DNA of 64,000 bases from Prochilodus magdalenae (Eukaryota > Chordata > Actinopteri > Characiformes > Prochilodontidae): contig JAMWET010003062.1 of assembly GCA_024036415.1 (NCBI GenBank), positions 1,444,501 to 1,508,500 of the forward strand, written 5' to 3'. The notes beneath the pieces were generated by a model. The model saw nothing but the letters and a program-made list of their open reading frames with translations. It was not told the DNA's origin and did not search any database. Shown here one piece after another: positions 35,991 through 47,410 of the stretch. The position numbers and the translations under genes were made by a program. Positions within the stretch are counted from its first letter, which is position 1; every line of letters begins with the position of its first letter.

Positions 35991-36725
35991 ACATCAACAT
36001 CAATATCATTAACTCTATTTTGTAAATAGCTGTAGTAGGTTTTTGGGAACATTGTAGTAGTACCAGCTTTATTTAGGGTTTTAAATTTTCCTGATCTTTT
36101 TATGTCTGGTTTGTTTACTCCATCTTTTTATTGCCCTTGTTTCTTTATGTATGCATGTGGTGAGATAATGCCAGAGAGAGCAGAGCGTGAACTTTTGGTC
36201 GTTGCAAATTTAACTGTGACACAGTGTCGTAGGTGCTAAGCCAGTCTAATTCTGTGCTTGTTTATTTCCTTTTATCATTTGTATGTGTGTCTCAGTGTGT
36301 TTATATCAATCTCTGAGCTCATTAAATGGTTCTCTCTGTAGACCCTTCTCCTCTTTCCTACTATTGGTGCATGGGTTGAGTAATTATCTCTGACATTGAT
36401 AGCACCACACCACACACATATACACACACCGAGGGGTTGAATAATTATTTTTGACACTGGTGTGTGTTGCATAGATAACCCCCTCACCACCACCACAACA
36501 CAAACTATTCCTCCAGCCCTTTAATCAAGCTGCTCTTTACTGAAGTCATCTGATGTTGCTATAAAGGTTTCCTCATTCTCTCCCATTACGACAACACTGG
36601 AGCAATTAGACCGAGACAGCTTGGTTGAATCGTTTCAGTTTATTGCCTTTAATGCTGATGCTCGCATCGCGTACCACGCGCATTATATGTCTAAAGTTTC
36701 TTCTGAAATGAATGGTATTTACCAA
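35991..36725. other. Non-coding sequence with a local direct repeat
   Basis: No gene is seen. At 36373-36402 and 36434-36461 an about 28-bp unit ('gggttgagtaattatctc' versus 'gggttgaataattattttt', both followed by 'tgacattg' or 'tgacactg') is repeated with a CA-rich spacer. Confidence 0.55.
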
Positions 36726-36730
36726 TAAAC

Positions 36731-37195
36731 ACTCTTGTCTCCCCATTCCTGTGCCTCTACCAATGAACCAGTTCTGTCCTCCTTCCCCATACCCCTGTCA
36801 ATGAACCAGTGCTGTCTTCTCTTCCCTATACCCCTACCAATAAACCAGTTCAGTCTCCTCTTCCCCAAACCCTTACCAATAAATCAGCACTGTCACCCCA
36901 TCCCCATTCCTCTACCAATGAACCAGCCCTATCTCCCCATCTCCATACCCATACCAATGAACCAACCCTGTCCCCATATATCAGTACCCCTACCTATGAG
37001 CCCACCCTGTCTCCTCATCCCCATACCCCAACAATGAACCAGCCCAGTCTCCCTATCCCCATTACCCCTACCAATGAACCATCTCTGTCTCCACAACTCT
37101 TTATACTGCTGCCAATGAACCAACCATGTTTCCACATACCGTATCAGCGAACCAGTTCTGTCTCCTCATAGCCCTAATAATGAACCAGCCATACT
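36731..37195 (+). repeat. 39-bp minisatellite, about 12 units
   Basis: The unit has the form ccctgtctccccatccccat followed by acccctaccaatgaaccag. Successive 'caatgaacca' words start at 36761, 36799, 36838, 36877, 36916, 36955, 36994, 37032, 37072 and 37113, giving a period of 38-41, mostly 39; the last two or three units are eroded (32-bp steps). Because 39 is divisible by three, two plus-strand frames (100 and 120 codons) and a minus-strand frame stay open with a 13-residue period such as NEPALSPHPHTPT. This periodicity, open in several frames at once, argues for a repeat and not a gene. Confidence 0.95.
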
Positions 37196-38745
37196 CCCTC
37201 AGGAGGTTGATTGACATGTCAGTTGGCATAATTCCAGGGGTTCATTGGAATTTCTTTCATTATTATTCATTAGTGTTTAAAAATTTAGCTATTAAAATGA
37301 CTTTTAATTTGTAAAAACTAAGAGTATCAGTCTTGCATGAAATAGCAAATTTTACTGTATGCATAATGTTGCATGCTTGTCTGCACAGGGCTGTATTTTC
37401 TGCTTTGACATGGTCTTTGATAGTGGGACCCAATTTAATATCTGTTCATGGGCCCCTAAACACCTGGCCAGACGTGATCTTGTAATGGGGACATTTTGTT
37501 AAACTCTTGGTTTTGTATTCCTGCAAAATGTGGCTACACTTTTTCTAAAATTTGTCTGTAGTAAGTGCTTTTTTTAATATCTACAATACAATTGCTATTA
37601 CAAGCAAAACATGCCATGCTATTATTTGGTGATTGGAACATTTATTTTGGCTACATCTAATATGTTCTCACCCCAGGTGACAGCTCACTTGAGTGTATGA
37701 TGTCACTTTTCAGCCTTACTAACTTGCATCACATCAGTAAGTAAAAAAAGGATTTGCTGTCCATTAAACATTGTTTACAAGTAAGTATCCACTTTAAGAT
37801 GCATTATGTATTATATTAGGTAATAGATATTGTTATTATTATTTTTTCTGGATTATTTGTTTTGGATACCAAAATGACACTCTAACTCCTCACAGAGGCA
37901 TTTGTTGGGGTGCCATCATGCCAGTGAATGCAACTCAGTGCTGGGTAACTTAATACCTCTCTAACTGACCACAGGCTTGCGTATGGCTGCTCCAGAATGT
38001 CTCTTTCTATTTGGACTGCCTTTCTGTACACAAGCCATGTGTACACTGTTCACCCTGCCATGCGTATCAGTCGTGGAGACTCCTCAAAGTAGCTGAATTC
38101 ACTAATTAGAAAGGATGTCTGGATATGTTTATGTATGGTGCATATATAGTGTATATGAGTGTGTTTCTGCAGTATACTTTACCGCTTACAGCTACTTGTT
38201 ACATGTCTGAGAACTAACCAAGTTATTCTATACGTGCAAAGATTTGAATGTGTATGATTCATGTGATTCATGTAAAATGTATGTCTTACTTTCATTCTTA
38301 AAGTAGAGTGAAGGATTATTGTTACTTCACTGTGTTATATCTCTGCATATGATCTGCAAAGGAAACATCAGAATACGTGTCTGTACATCATGGCAGAGAT
38401 GCAGGACATATTGTAATTACTTACTTTGATCAGTTGTGTCTGTATGCAAGTGTGCCAGGATCTTGAGGAATGAAGTAGACTTACCATAACTGAAGACTGT
38501 GTTTGTTTCCTTCCTGCTTTACCATGTAATAAAATATGAATAATGAAGTATGAAGAATATGAAAAAGAAAAGAAAGCTATAGAAAGTGGGTGAATGCGGA
38601 AAAACTGGGATAATTAGACGCATTCCCCTGGTGGGTAGGGTGGGTGTGTGTGTGCATGCGCGCATGTTAGCGTATACTTGCACTTGAGTTTGTGTTCTCC
38701 TTTTACTCCCCTGAGTTAAAATGATATGTTAATGATGGAAGCACA
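37196..38745. other. Non-coding sequence
   Basis: No gene or known transposon is recognised. A TG patch with an alternating purine-pyrimidine 'gcatgcgcgcatg' lies near 38644-38667. Confidence 0.55.
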
Positions 38746-38746
38746 C

Positions 38747-38778
<32 letters not shown>

Positions 38779-38781
38779 TTT
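38747..38781 (+). repeat. (ATTT)n microsatellite
   Basis: About nine tetranucleotide copies. Confidence 0.97.
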
Positions 38782-39165
38782 GTAGGTGACTTTCATTACA
38801 GCGTTTTGAGAAAGAATTCTGCAATCTCATTTTTGTGCTGTCAGAAGAGTGCTTCTTTTTCAATGGTGGTAAACAAGCAAATTGATGAAATTTAGGTCAG
38901 AATTATGCAAATCTGGCTTTGGCTGTTTATCATGCTCATCACATTGAATTGGCAGCTGTTATGCATGTTTTCTTAACTAATGAGATCCAGCACTGCGAGA
39001 ACATGCTGCCTTTTCGAGTCTCTTTTGTGCTTCCAAGTCTTATCTGTACGGAAAACTGCACCCATGTCCTGCAGGCATGGTGTGTGGGTGATTCTATGTT
39101 ATAGAAGTCATTCATTGTCTCTGATGGATCCCAAAGGCCTGACTGAGGCGTATTGCACCACAAAC
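38782..39165. other. Non-coding sequence
   Basis: Overlapping 60-80-codon frames on both strands; none is recognisable. Confidence 0.5.
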
Positions 39166-39167
39166 AT

Positions 39168-39470
39168 GGTCAGGATACCTACCTGCACAATGTATATAGC
39201 CTTACCTGCACAATGTATATAGCCTGTATAATTCTAAACTGTTTACATTTTATATTTTATTATTTATTTATATATTCTCTGCATGCTTAATTTTTGATCC
39301 TTGTTATCTGTCTATTTATATTTATACTTTTTCTATGTTTCTATTTCTATATCATTCTATGACATCCAGTGTGGGCAGCAAAGTAAGAATTTCATTGTAC
39401 AGGGAAACTAGTTTCCTTACTGTGCATATGACAATAAAGCTTTGAATCTTGAATCTTGAAGGATGTTGTG
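39168..39470 (+). mobile_element. LINE-type 3' end with (TTGAATCT)n tail
   Basis: AT-rich 3'-UTR-like sequence ends in 'gcagcaaagtaagaatttca', 'ttgtac', a short spacer, 'actgtgcatatgacaataaa' and a tandem 'ttgaatct' tail (39446-39462). This is the characteristic end of teleost LINEs, a 5'-truncated copy. Near its start a 24-bp unit, 'acctgcacaatgtatatagc', is tandemly duplicated (about 39180-39224). Confidence 0.7.
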
Positions 39471-39589
39471 CTGTAAGAAATCAAGCAAGGTAGAATTGAA
39501 AACATCTGAGGTATGACTTCAACATCAAAAGAATAGTTTTCAACCAACAGGAACACCAAAACTTATAGTCATTGTGAGACATGCAGATA

Positions 39590-40165
39590 ATTTAAATTTC
39601 ATGCTTGGCCGCACCTGTGATGTAAGTAAGGATGGGTCTCATTGCTGTACCCGACTTACTCAAAAGCCACAATTGCGGACATTCAGCGAGCAGTGATGCC
39701 CTCTATGAGTCGTCCTATCAATGCCAGCAATATTGGCATATGGCTGCACAACCCAGGACAACACGCATGTAGACCATTTCGATGACTGCCCTTAACGCCA
39801 CAACACCATTACCAAAGCCTTGGGTGCCAGACTGTCATGAAGTGATTCAGAAAGGCAGCAGGTCATCTTTACTGACAAGTCCCTTTCATCTTAGTGAAGA
39901 TGAATCTGTGTGCGGAGACACCATGGTCAACACCAAGATAAACAGTTTGTTGTGACATATGATATGGTCAGAAGGCCTTTGCCCTTTACCCCTACCACAA
40001 AGCTGCAGGAACTATGTGAGAATATTTCAGTTGCATGGGATGGATTTTTGCAGGACACCTTTAGGAATCTCTAATCAACTCCATACCAAGACGCCAGGCA
40101 TGTTGCGTACCAAACATTGCAGCCTGATGCAATACTGCGAAATACTATTTCTGTATGTGTAACTC
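39590..40165 (+). pseudogene. Tc1-like transposon relic (family B, copy 2)
   Basis: The plus-strand transposase remnant includes the DNA-binding part ('gacattcagcgagcagtgat' at about 39678; 'atcaatgccagcaatattg'), a catalytic strand reading VIFTDKS with the first Asp at 39874-39876 but Lys replacing the usual Glu, then 'accaagataaacagtttgtt'. After a deletion comes the C-terminal end 'ctgcaggaactatgtgagaa', 'cacctttaggaatctcta', 'gccaggcatgttgcg'. Frames are broken several times. It is the most complete of three family-B copies (31336 and 47170). Confidence 0.8.
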
Positions 40166-40369
40166 ATAAATACTGCCCATATCAACTTCAATGTATCATA
40201 ATTTAATCTTTCTTCCGAACAGCATTGCAATCCGTCACGTTAGTTTGGTTATAACTATTTTTTGTGACTACAAGTATAAATTTGCAGCAGTCCCTACAGG
40301 TCTGCAGTGTTCCAGACCTCCAAACCTGAAGTTATGTTCGCAGCTGCAGCATTTTGTGACTTGAGGTTT
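40166..40369. other. Non-coding spacer
   Basis: Unique sequence; no gene. Confidence 0.5.
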
Positions 40370-40640
40370 TTCGGTTTTGCAGGAAAGCCTATTTAGCTCG
40401 GGTCTTTAAAGGGATCCAGAAGCTCCTCTCCTTGTCCCCCCCTCCAGGGGTCTCTCTTAGGGAGCTGTAGCTGAATGGAGTCTTAGACTAATGAGATATA
40501 GATTAAAAAGCAAACTAATTAAAACACTCATTAAAAGTGGAAGATGACACCGCCCCCTAATAGAGAGAGAGGGGGATGGTTGGGGGGGGGGATACAGCCT
40601 GTGAGGAATGTGAGCAACAGGTCTAACATTTCTCCATGTG
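40370..40640. promoter_or_regulatory. Candidate conserved non-coding element (homeodomain motifs)
   Basis: High-complexity block with dense homeodomain-type sites: 'gactaatgag' near 40486, 'agattaaaaag' at 40500, TAATTA (40516-40521) inside 'aactaattaaaac', and 'cactcattaaaag' near 40525. The flanks are C-rich or G-rich runs. No frame or repeat is present. The enhancer reading is inference. Confidence 0.35.
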
Positions 40641-41148
40641 TAAACCTTGTGCATTATTTATTTCTTTTTGTACGTTCAGTCACTTGAATGAAAATTGCAA
40701 GACACTTATAGTCTAGTCTGAGGAATAAGCATGGTGGTGTTTGGCATAGGGAACGTTGTGTAAGCTAACTATTCAGTAACAGATCATGCAAAGCTAACTG
40801 CTGGTGACTGTATTACATTGACAGTGCACTGTGTGAATGTTGTGCTGTGGGGAGATATGATAAGCATATGGTAAATAAAGGCATGGTGGTCATCTGGGAG
40901 TGTCCGTATGTCCTAACATCAAATTCACACCCTCCAGATGGAGTCATTCACACGTGATATCAAACAGACTTCATATATGTGCCTGGTCCAAGCTGTAATT
41001 CTTTTCCTGTGCAGATTTGAATATGCAAATTATGCGTGCATGCATGATTAATGAGGACTTCCAATGCAGACATTTTTTTTACTGCCATACCAACAGGAAT
41101 GTGTGTGTGGTACATACCACTGTACTGTAAATCTGTGCTGTAGACTGC
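40641..41148. other. Non-coding sequence
   Basis: No gene is recognised. A T tract lies near 41071-41079. Confidence 0.5.
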
Positions 41149-41637
41149 TGTCACGCCCTCAGGTCTCCCTGACACCACCGATCCTCTCGACTCCACTTCC
41201 CAGAGTGCACTACCCGATGAAGTCACATGCACATATCCCCAGTCTCCAAGTCATTCCCCTTCTAGGTCGCCTGAGTTCTAGCACAGCTGTCGTTAATCAT
41301 CAGTCTGCATTTAAACTCCACACCTGCACACAATCTCTGCGAAGTTTTGCCAAACCTTTGTTTGCGATTCTCTACTGTCTTCGACTTGTATCTCTGGTTC
41401 TGATCTCTTTCTGAATTCGACTTACTCTCTTTTGCTCTTCCCCTCTTTTGATCTGTCACCTGATTATTTTGACTTTTTGGTTATTGACCTCTGCCTGTTT
41501 TACTGCCTTTGAACCTGCATTACCCCTTCTGTTTGATTGCCTTGCTCTGGTTGTTGTGTTTGACTATCGACGTGTCAAATAAACCTCCTTCGGCTTTTAG
41601 CTCTGCTCGCATCGAGCCTAGTTCTTTGTCCCTGACA
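41149..41637 (+). mobile_element. Probable solo LTR (Ty3/gypsy-like)
   Basis: About 490 bp begins TGTCACGCCC and ends CCCTGACA, so it has TG...CA ends. The body is pyrimidine-rich with repeated 'gcctttgaacctgc'/'gattgccttgctctgg'-type blocks and a poly(A) signal in 'caaataaacctcc' (about 41576) some 60 bp before the end, all typical of teleost gypsy LTRs. No gag or pol sequence adjoins either side, so it would be a solo LTR left by recombination. A target-site duplication is not clear; a 'gctg' pair at the edges is ambiguous. Confidence 0.6.
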
Positions 41638-42000
41638 GCTGTACTGTATATTTGACCTATAGACTGTACTGTAAATGTACCCATCAAAGGTTTCTGGATG
41701 CTCTTCCTTAATTTAAAAGAGGCACTTACACTTGATTTTCATTACCAGCTATTTACTAATGATATTATGCAACCCTCAGTTTAATGTAAGTCCATGTGTC
41801 TTCGTTGCGGTGGAGAAATGTTAAAATTTTGTTTATCTCAAACTGAACCAGATTTTTTATTCATGTCCACCTTAAATCAAAAATGTCACTGTAAAAATGC
41901 TAAAATTTAAATGTAAAAATTTAAATTGTACAATAACAGCCTACGAAAAGTATGTGATCTTTTAGAGTTAAAAAGAAAAAAAAACTGGGCAACAGAAGAC
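41638..42000. other. Non-coding AT-rich sequence
   Basis: No gene is seen. A repeat-like 'tgtactgtaaatgtac' lies near 41666. This may include the eroded left end of the following Tc1 relic. Confidence 0.4.
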
Positions 42001-42004
42001 TAAT

Positions 42005-42370
42005 AAAGTTGTTAACAGAAACACCTGGTGGAGCATCTTACAACTAATTCAGTTCATTGACAAGAGGTCAGTAATATGATCAGCTATGAAAACGGCATCT
42101 CAGAGCATCTCAAAACATATCACAACACCAGGGCAAGATTATCTTAGGGCATAGAAGTATGATGTTCTTAGATGGCTGAATCAATCACCCGACCTCAACC
42201 CAGTTGAGCATGCTTCTCACTTACTGACGGCAACATTTAGAAAGACTTGTGAAAACAGGCATCCACTGTAGGCAGCTGCAGGAAAGCATCTCAAGGGAGT
42301 ATACTCAGCATGTAGCGATGTCCTAGTGTTCCAGACTTGAGGCAGGCCATGCTTTAAAAATAATACTTCT
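42005..42370 (+). pseudogene. Internally deleted Tc1-like relic
   Basis: The 5' non-coding part of a teleost Tc1 element ('cacctggtggagcatctt', 'acaactaattcagttcattg', 'gcatctcagagcatctca') is followed after a large deletion directly by its C-terminal coding part: 'gatggctgaatcaatcaccc' and 'gacctcaacccagttgagca' (SPDLNPVE-like, the conserved region around the third DDE residue), then 'cagctgcaggaaagcatctc' and 'gttccagacttgaggc'. The DNA-binding domain and first two catalytic residues are gone. Inactive. Confidence 0.75.
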
Positions 42371-42466
42371 ATTTATAATTAAATTAGTTTCTCCAGTTAC
42401 TTTTGAGTCTGTGAAAATTTAGCGGCTAGGTAAAAAAATATTCCCAAGCAGTATTTACCTCTTAAA

Positions 42467-42574
42467 GGTCAGTACCCTCACAGGACCACTACAGAGCAGG
42501 TATTATGCTAGTAGTGACACTGCCGTGATGGTTGCGTGTTAATGTGTGTTGTGCTGCTGTGAGTGGATTAGTGG
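42467..42574 (+). mobile_element. Fold-back MITE fragment (copy 3)
   Basis: A short internal piece of the left arm: 'ggtcagtaccctcacagga', 'ccactacagagcaggtatta', then 'gtgacactgccgtgatgg' and 'gttgtgctgctgtgagtgga'. It is truncated on both sides and ends in a (TG)n run. Confidence 0.8.
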
Positions 42575-42606
42575 ATGTGTGTGTGTGTGTGTGTGTGAGA
42601 GAGAGT
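42575..42606 (+). repeat. (TG)n(GA)n microsatellite
   Basis: About 24 bp of TG followed by GAGAGA. It sits exactly at the broken end of the MITE fragment. Confidence 0.95.
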
Positions 42607-43230
42607 GATCTGATTTCTATTTATGAATGGCATGCTCACACAAAGTTTATTTTACATGCAGTGAGGTAGATACACATACCCTTGTTGGTAGTGTTTTTCC
42701 CGTGACAGTATGGAAGTAAAATGTATTGATTTCTGATTCACAGTGACTTACACATGTTGCATTGTTTCAAACTAACAAAGAAAATAAAATACTTTGTATA
42801 GATAACATTTCAGATTTCTAATACTGGTGCCCTTAAATACTGGGCAAACACTAGAAACTCTTTATGAGTATCTAATCATGCATAAGAGGTCCTTTGCATA
42901 CAGTTAAACTGCTTTCGCGAGCACTGTTGCTGCTTATAGCACTACAATAATCTGCTCTTTGAGGCTAAGGGGAAACTCGCACAGTGGTTTCCCAGTGTTT
43001 CTAAGCCTCACATGTGACTTTCCCCTGATTGCATTTGATTTTTATGCTAATGTGAGCACAGATCTCGTTAATGTTGCTAGATCTTTGTCAGCTGCGCTTG
43101 CATTCTTATACGTGTCCTCATTGTCAGTACTGCAAACGCAATTATATCAGATATTAGAAAATAACTCTCCATGATTAGGGACTGCAGAGAGAATTGGCTT
43201 CATATGGCCAATAGGTTGCATCTGTGTCAC
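42607..43230. other. Non-coding sequence, partly high-complexity
   Basis: No gene is seen. The part about 43010-43220 is repeat-free with 'tttttatgctaatgtgagc' and 'acgcaattatatcag' and could be a regulatory island, but the evidence is thin. Confidence 0.4.
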
Positions 43231-43233
43231 ATT

Positions 43234-43253
43234 CTGTGTGTGTGTGTGTGTGA
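43234..43253 (+). repeat. Short (TG)n
   Basis: About ten TG units. Confidence 0.9.
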
Positions 43254-43560
43254 GGTAGAGAGAGAAAATGGCTGGTGGATGAAAATGCATGTTTCTTTAG
43301 TTGGAACCTTCATATACTTCACATGCTCCAGTGGAATAGCAACAGAATTTGAGACTGTAGATTTGCTGTAATCAATGGCAGCACTTTTATTAAGACTCCA
43401 GTTAAGGGAGGGGTTTTCCCTCCCCCTCTGCCCATTTTTCAGAAAGTTAGTGGCCCACCCCAGATCAATGGCCACTCAGCTGAGGAGAGAGAATGACGGA
43501 CATGAGCTATTTCTCGCTTTCACATATTTCATTGAACAGGAAAATAAAATCAGCAGATTT

Positions 43561-43610
43561 TTGTGTGTGTGTGCTTGTGTTTGTGTTTGTGTGTGTGTGT
43601 GTGTGTGTGT
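43561..43610 (+). repeat. Imperfect (TG)n
   Basis: About 50 bp of TG with TTG interruptions. Confidence 0.93.
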
Positions 43611-45455
43611 CAGAAAGTGATCTGATTCTGGTTTAATCCAAATGATAGAACACTAACACTTAGTAACATTGCCTGAGATATCTCTGAAAAACTTTACACG
43701 GTATCACTACATATTTGTAAATCTGAAAACTCGACCAATTAAATTTAGCATCAGTGTTGAAATGGGGTAAGCCAGCTGATATGGGACCCCTTCTGTGCAT
43801 ATACTTTCTATACACATGGAAAACATATTCTTGGAGGAATGTGTCACAATCCAGTGTGTGTATACTAGGAAAACTCTTAAATGGTCATGCAGAAAAAATG
43901 TGTACTATTATTTCTTACATTGAGCCAGTCTGACACTGAATACAAGACATGCCCCTGTGTCTGGCTTAAGTAATGTGGCATCGGAGAGCCCTACCAAGCG
44001 AAGTATCACTTAAAAATATGTGAGTAATCAATGAATGGTGGGATAAATTCAATGTCAGTATTATAATGCATGCATGGCAGTTCAGAAGAAGCTCAGTGAT
44101 AAATGCATACACACATTTAGGTCATTGTCTATATACCTTGTCACCTAACAAGCATTCACTTTTCTGAACGACAGTCAGTAATCTCAAGACTTGTCTTATC
44201 TGTCCAACCACTGCTCAACAACTATTGTAATTAAGCTTTCAGCTCCAGCTGTGGTCAAAAAGACTAGAAACATTAGTTAGTGCTGGTCTTTGAATTTGGT
44301 GCTCTTTTACTCACTGTTAGCTGTGTCAGAACACCAGAGTAAATGTCTCAATTTGAATCAGACGTGAATCAGACATTGAATCACTTGATGAATATCCATT
44401 TATGTATGCTGTGGCATTAAGCTCTAGAAGTTTTTTCCTTGATGTGTTAATCTTGTCATCAGTGGGTCAAAGCTGTGGCTGTTGTATGTGGGCACATGCG
44501 AATGGTGCTAATATGTTGGTTGAGTTTATTTATCTACGCTCGTAGAAACATTAGAACAGGTATGATGACTACACTGCTGTGAGGCTGTAGCTTGATGTTA
44601 TAACATTCCAGGATGGGGCGTAATAAGTTTGGAGAATATAACCACCCCTCCTCCACTCCTAAAGATGACCATTTTTACTGGCCTGCTTAAAGGTTTGTAT
44701 CTTTCCAAGTCACTTGGCTAATATACTTTATGTAGAATGTAATTTCAACCTGAATAAACTTCACAAGGTTTCATACTGCTTGTAAATTCTTTTTGAATAC
44801 CCTACTAAAATTGCTATTACCTCATGTTTACCTGTCTAAATCACAGAAATCCTGATGACTTGCTGACATCTGAAATATGCCCAACTTAACTGATTTTGTT
44901 GTGTTGAGTCTGTCTATCCTCTCCTTTTTTTTTTGACAGTATCAGGAGTAGGGGTGTTATGTTCTTTCAGTAAGAATGAAGGGAGCTGAGTCATACTCGG
45001 GAGCTAGCATTAGTATTGCATCATAGTTGTAGTGGTTGTTGGCAGCAGATGTGTTTGTGAGTTTTGCCATTACCGTTATCATTTTTAAATGTTTCCGTTT
45101 TACAGTTGCTTGTGTTTTCTTAAGCTCGTTATGAGGAAGCAGAAGCATTAAAACATAAAGTCCTTGATTTTTTCCTAAAATCTAATGCTTAGTGTTGTCC
45201 ACTGATTATTAACAAGAGTGTTACAAATAGGCTCCTTGCATAGGGCATTCTGGCTTGATTTAAATGGGGCAAATAATAAGAATGTAATAAGAAGGCTAAC
45301 CCTAAACTTAACCTTATCCTCAGTAATCAGAGATACTTTTAGCCTTTCAATTTTGAACAGTGATGCCATAATGTTCTACTGGCTACTGTAGATACTGGCT
45401 TGTGTGGCCGTGCAGCATGGCAAGCATGGAGCACCATGGACAGCAGTAAGAGACT
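43611..45455. other. Non-coding sequence
   Basis: No exon, RNA gene or identifiable transposon is seen in about 1.8 kb. A T tract lies near 44927-44934. Confidence 0.55.
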
Positions 45456-45490
45456 GTTTTTTTTGTTGTTGTTGTTGTTTTTTTTTTTAT
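45456..45490 (+). repeat. T/(TTG)n-rich tract
   Basis: T runs flank about five TTG units. Confidence 0.85.
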
Positions 45491-47165
45491 TTTAGTGCTG
45501 AATCTGTTTTACTTGCTTTGCTGTGGAGTGTGTGGCTCATGATGCCATACAGAAGCACCGAGTGTCACCACTGCTGCCATGGTTTTTTGTGCTGTGTGTT
45601 ACTTTACGTTAACGCCAAAATACATTTAGTTAAATGTGCATTAAAAACCACCAGCATTTCCTAATCCTGTCTATGTTTTTTCCTCATTTTCCTACAAAAT
45701 CAGGACATTTTTTGGGAGCACATTTCCCTGTACGTGTAGTGTCTTTTAGAATTACATCCACATTATTGTCATTTATAATTGTATATTGCAAATGTATAAT
45801 TTCCTACAGATGTTCCAGTTGAGAGGGTGCATGTGTGTATATGTGAGCATTTGTGGCTGAGTGCTTTACTTCATTTATCAGGAGGATTAAATGATTTAGA
45901 ATAAATTATGCTAATACGATATGTGCATGTCTCGTGTAATCTCTCTCATTCATATCAGATGAAGGGATGGTAATGGTCTAGCTTTAGTGTGTGGCCCATA
46001 ATGAATTGGAATGGTGTATGTGTTGAAGAGTAGGTGTCAGCAGTGCAGGTTGAGTGGTTTGATCCAGTCAGAAGAGTTCAGCTCAGGAGACTGCTGTATG
46101 AGTCTAACTAATGGCTGTACAAAGAACGAAGCTAAGGTGCATTTTTTCATCGACAGGCAACAGGTTTCTACCTCTGTCTCATTAATTAATGGGGCGCTCT
46201 GGCCAAAATGAAAAATTTAACTACTGGGTCCATCTGTTGTAAACATCCCTACTTATCTGTCGCAGTGGGTGCCACTGTAGTCTGAAGATTGAGAATTTTC
46301 TGGTTTAGTTACTAGTACTAGGAAAATGATGGTGTGAGGAGTATACTACAAGTGTTTTACCTCTGGCAAATACAGATATAAGTCGGATATCTAATGCTAC
46401 TGCTAAGAAGCCGAAGGCCACGTCTGTGTTTGGTCAGAATGCATGAATGCTGCTAATAAACCAGTTAAACGTCATTGTACTTTTTTGACATTTCCATTTT
46501 TAAAGTAGTGATGAAAAACCTTTATTAGGATACTTCAATTAATGAGCTTTTGGAGACATTCAACTCTTCCAACATCTGATTCCCACTACCACTGCTGTGA
46601 GCAATTCTGACCCAGCAGTAGCAGTGCCTAATACCATTACTACTGATAACAATCCGATACTGCCTTTTTAAAGCTGTTAATAATTCATTTGACTGGATGC
46701 ACTTTCTTTAACCAGCCATCTAAATAATGACATGCTCAAACTGTGACACTAATGTTCTCCCCATCACAGGAGTAGAACACAGGATCACCAGTTATTTGTG
46801 ATCCTAAGTGTGTGTTTATCAAATGTGTATGTCTAATGTGCCTAATGACCAGCCTCTAGCACCCTCTAGCAACACAGGAGTATGAGCAGTTGGGATGATG
46901 AATGAATGATAATTAATCCATCAGTTTTTTTCCCTTCTTCTTCTGATATATGATAGAGTAAGTTTGTACCAGGCCAATACTCTGTAGAATGAAGCGTTTT
47001 ACATCAAATCACTGTATATGACTTTGGGATAGCAAAAGAGTAAGAGAGATAGAGGTACTCTGCATAATCAGCATTTATTTACAAAAGTCTGATTCTCAGA
47101 TAGAAGATAAAGGTTACCAGGAGCAATAAATGATAAGTTTAGACTGATAGACAATTTTTATTGAG
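45491..47165. other. Non-coding sequence
   Basis: No gene is seen. Segment 45830-46000 is repeat-free with 'ggattaaatgatttag' and 'aaattatgctaatacg', a weak regulatory candidate. Confidence 0.5.
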
Positions 47166-47167
47166 CT

Positions 47168-47410
47168 ACACACAGAGGTAGTGTCTTTGATTATGGCATC
47201 AGGCCACCAAGTTTGCTAACGCAACATGCCCAACATTTTGGCATGGAGTTGTAGAGGTTCCTAATGGTGTTCTGTGATAATCCATGCCATGCAGCTTAAG
47301 TATTCTCACACAGTTCCTGCAGACTTTGTGGACTAATAGAGGGCATCACTGCTCACTGAATATCCATGATCGTTGCTATTGGGGCAGTCAGGTGTAGAGA
47401 TAAAGCCTGT
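47168..47410 (-). pseudogene. Tc1-like relic (family B, copy 3), deletion derivative
   Basis: Read on the minus strand, the family-B DNA-binding segment ('gatattcagtgagcagtgat') runs into 'gccctctattag' and then jumps (junction about 47330-47342) straight to the C-terminal block 'ctgcaggaactgtgtgagaa', 'caccattaggaacctctaca', 'catgccaaaatgttgggca'. Relative to the 39.6-kb copy about 300 bp, including the catalytic strand, is deleted. It lies in opposite orientation to the other two copies. Confidence 0.75.

Noticed and set aside
35507..36009. 121- and 100-codon minus-strand frames
   Set aside because: They are readings of the right arm and centre of the palindromic MITE.
36735..37171. Proline-rich 100- and 120-codon frames as a repeat protein
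   Set aside because: A 39-bp minisatellite keeps several frames open on both strands at once; no start context or flanking exons.
36731..37195. CRISPR-like regular spacing of the 39-bp unit
   Set aside because: Repeat units are contiguous and drift along their whole length; there are no unique spacers.
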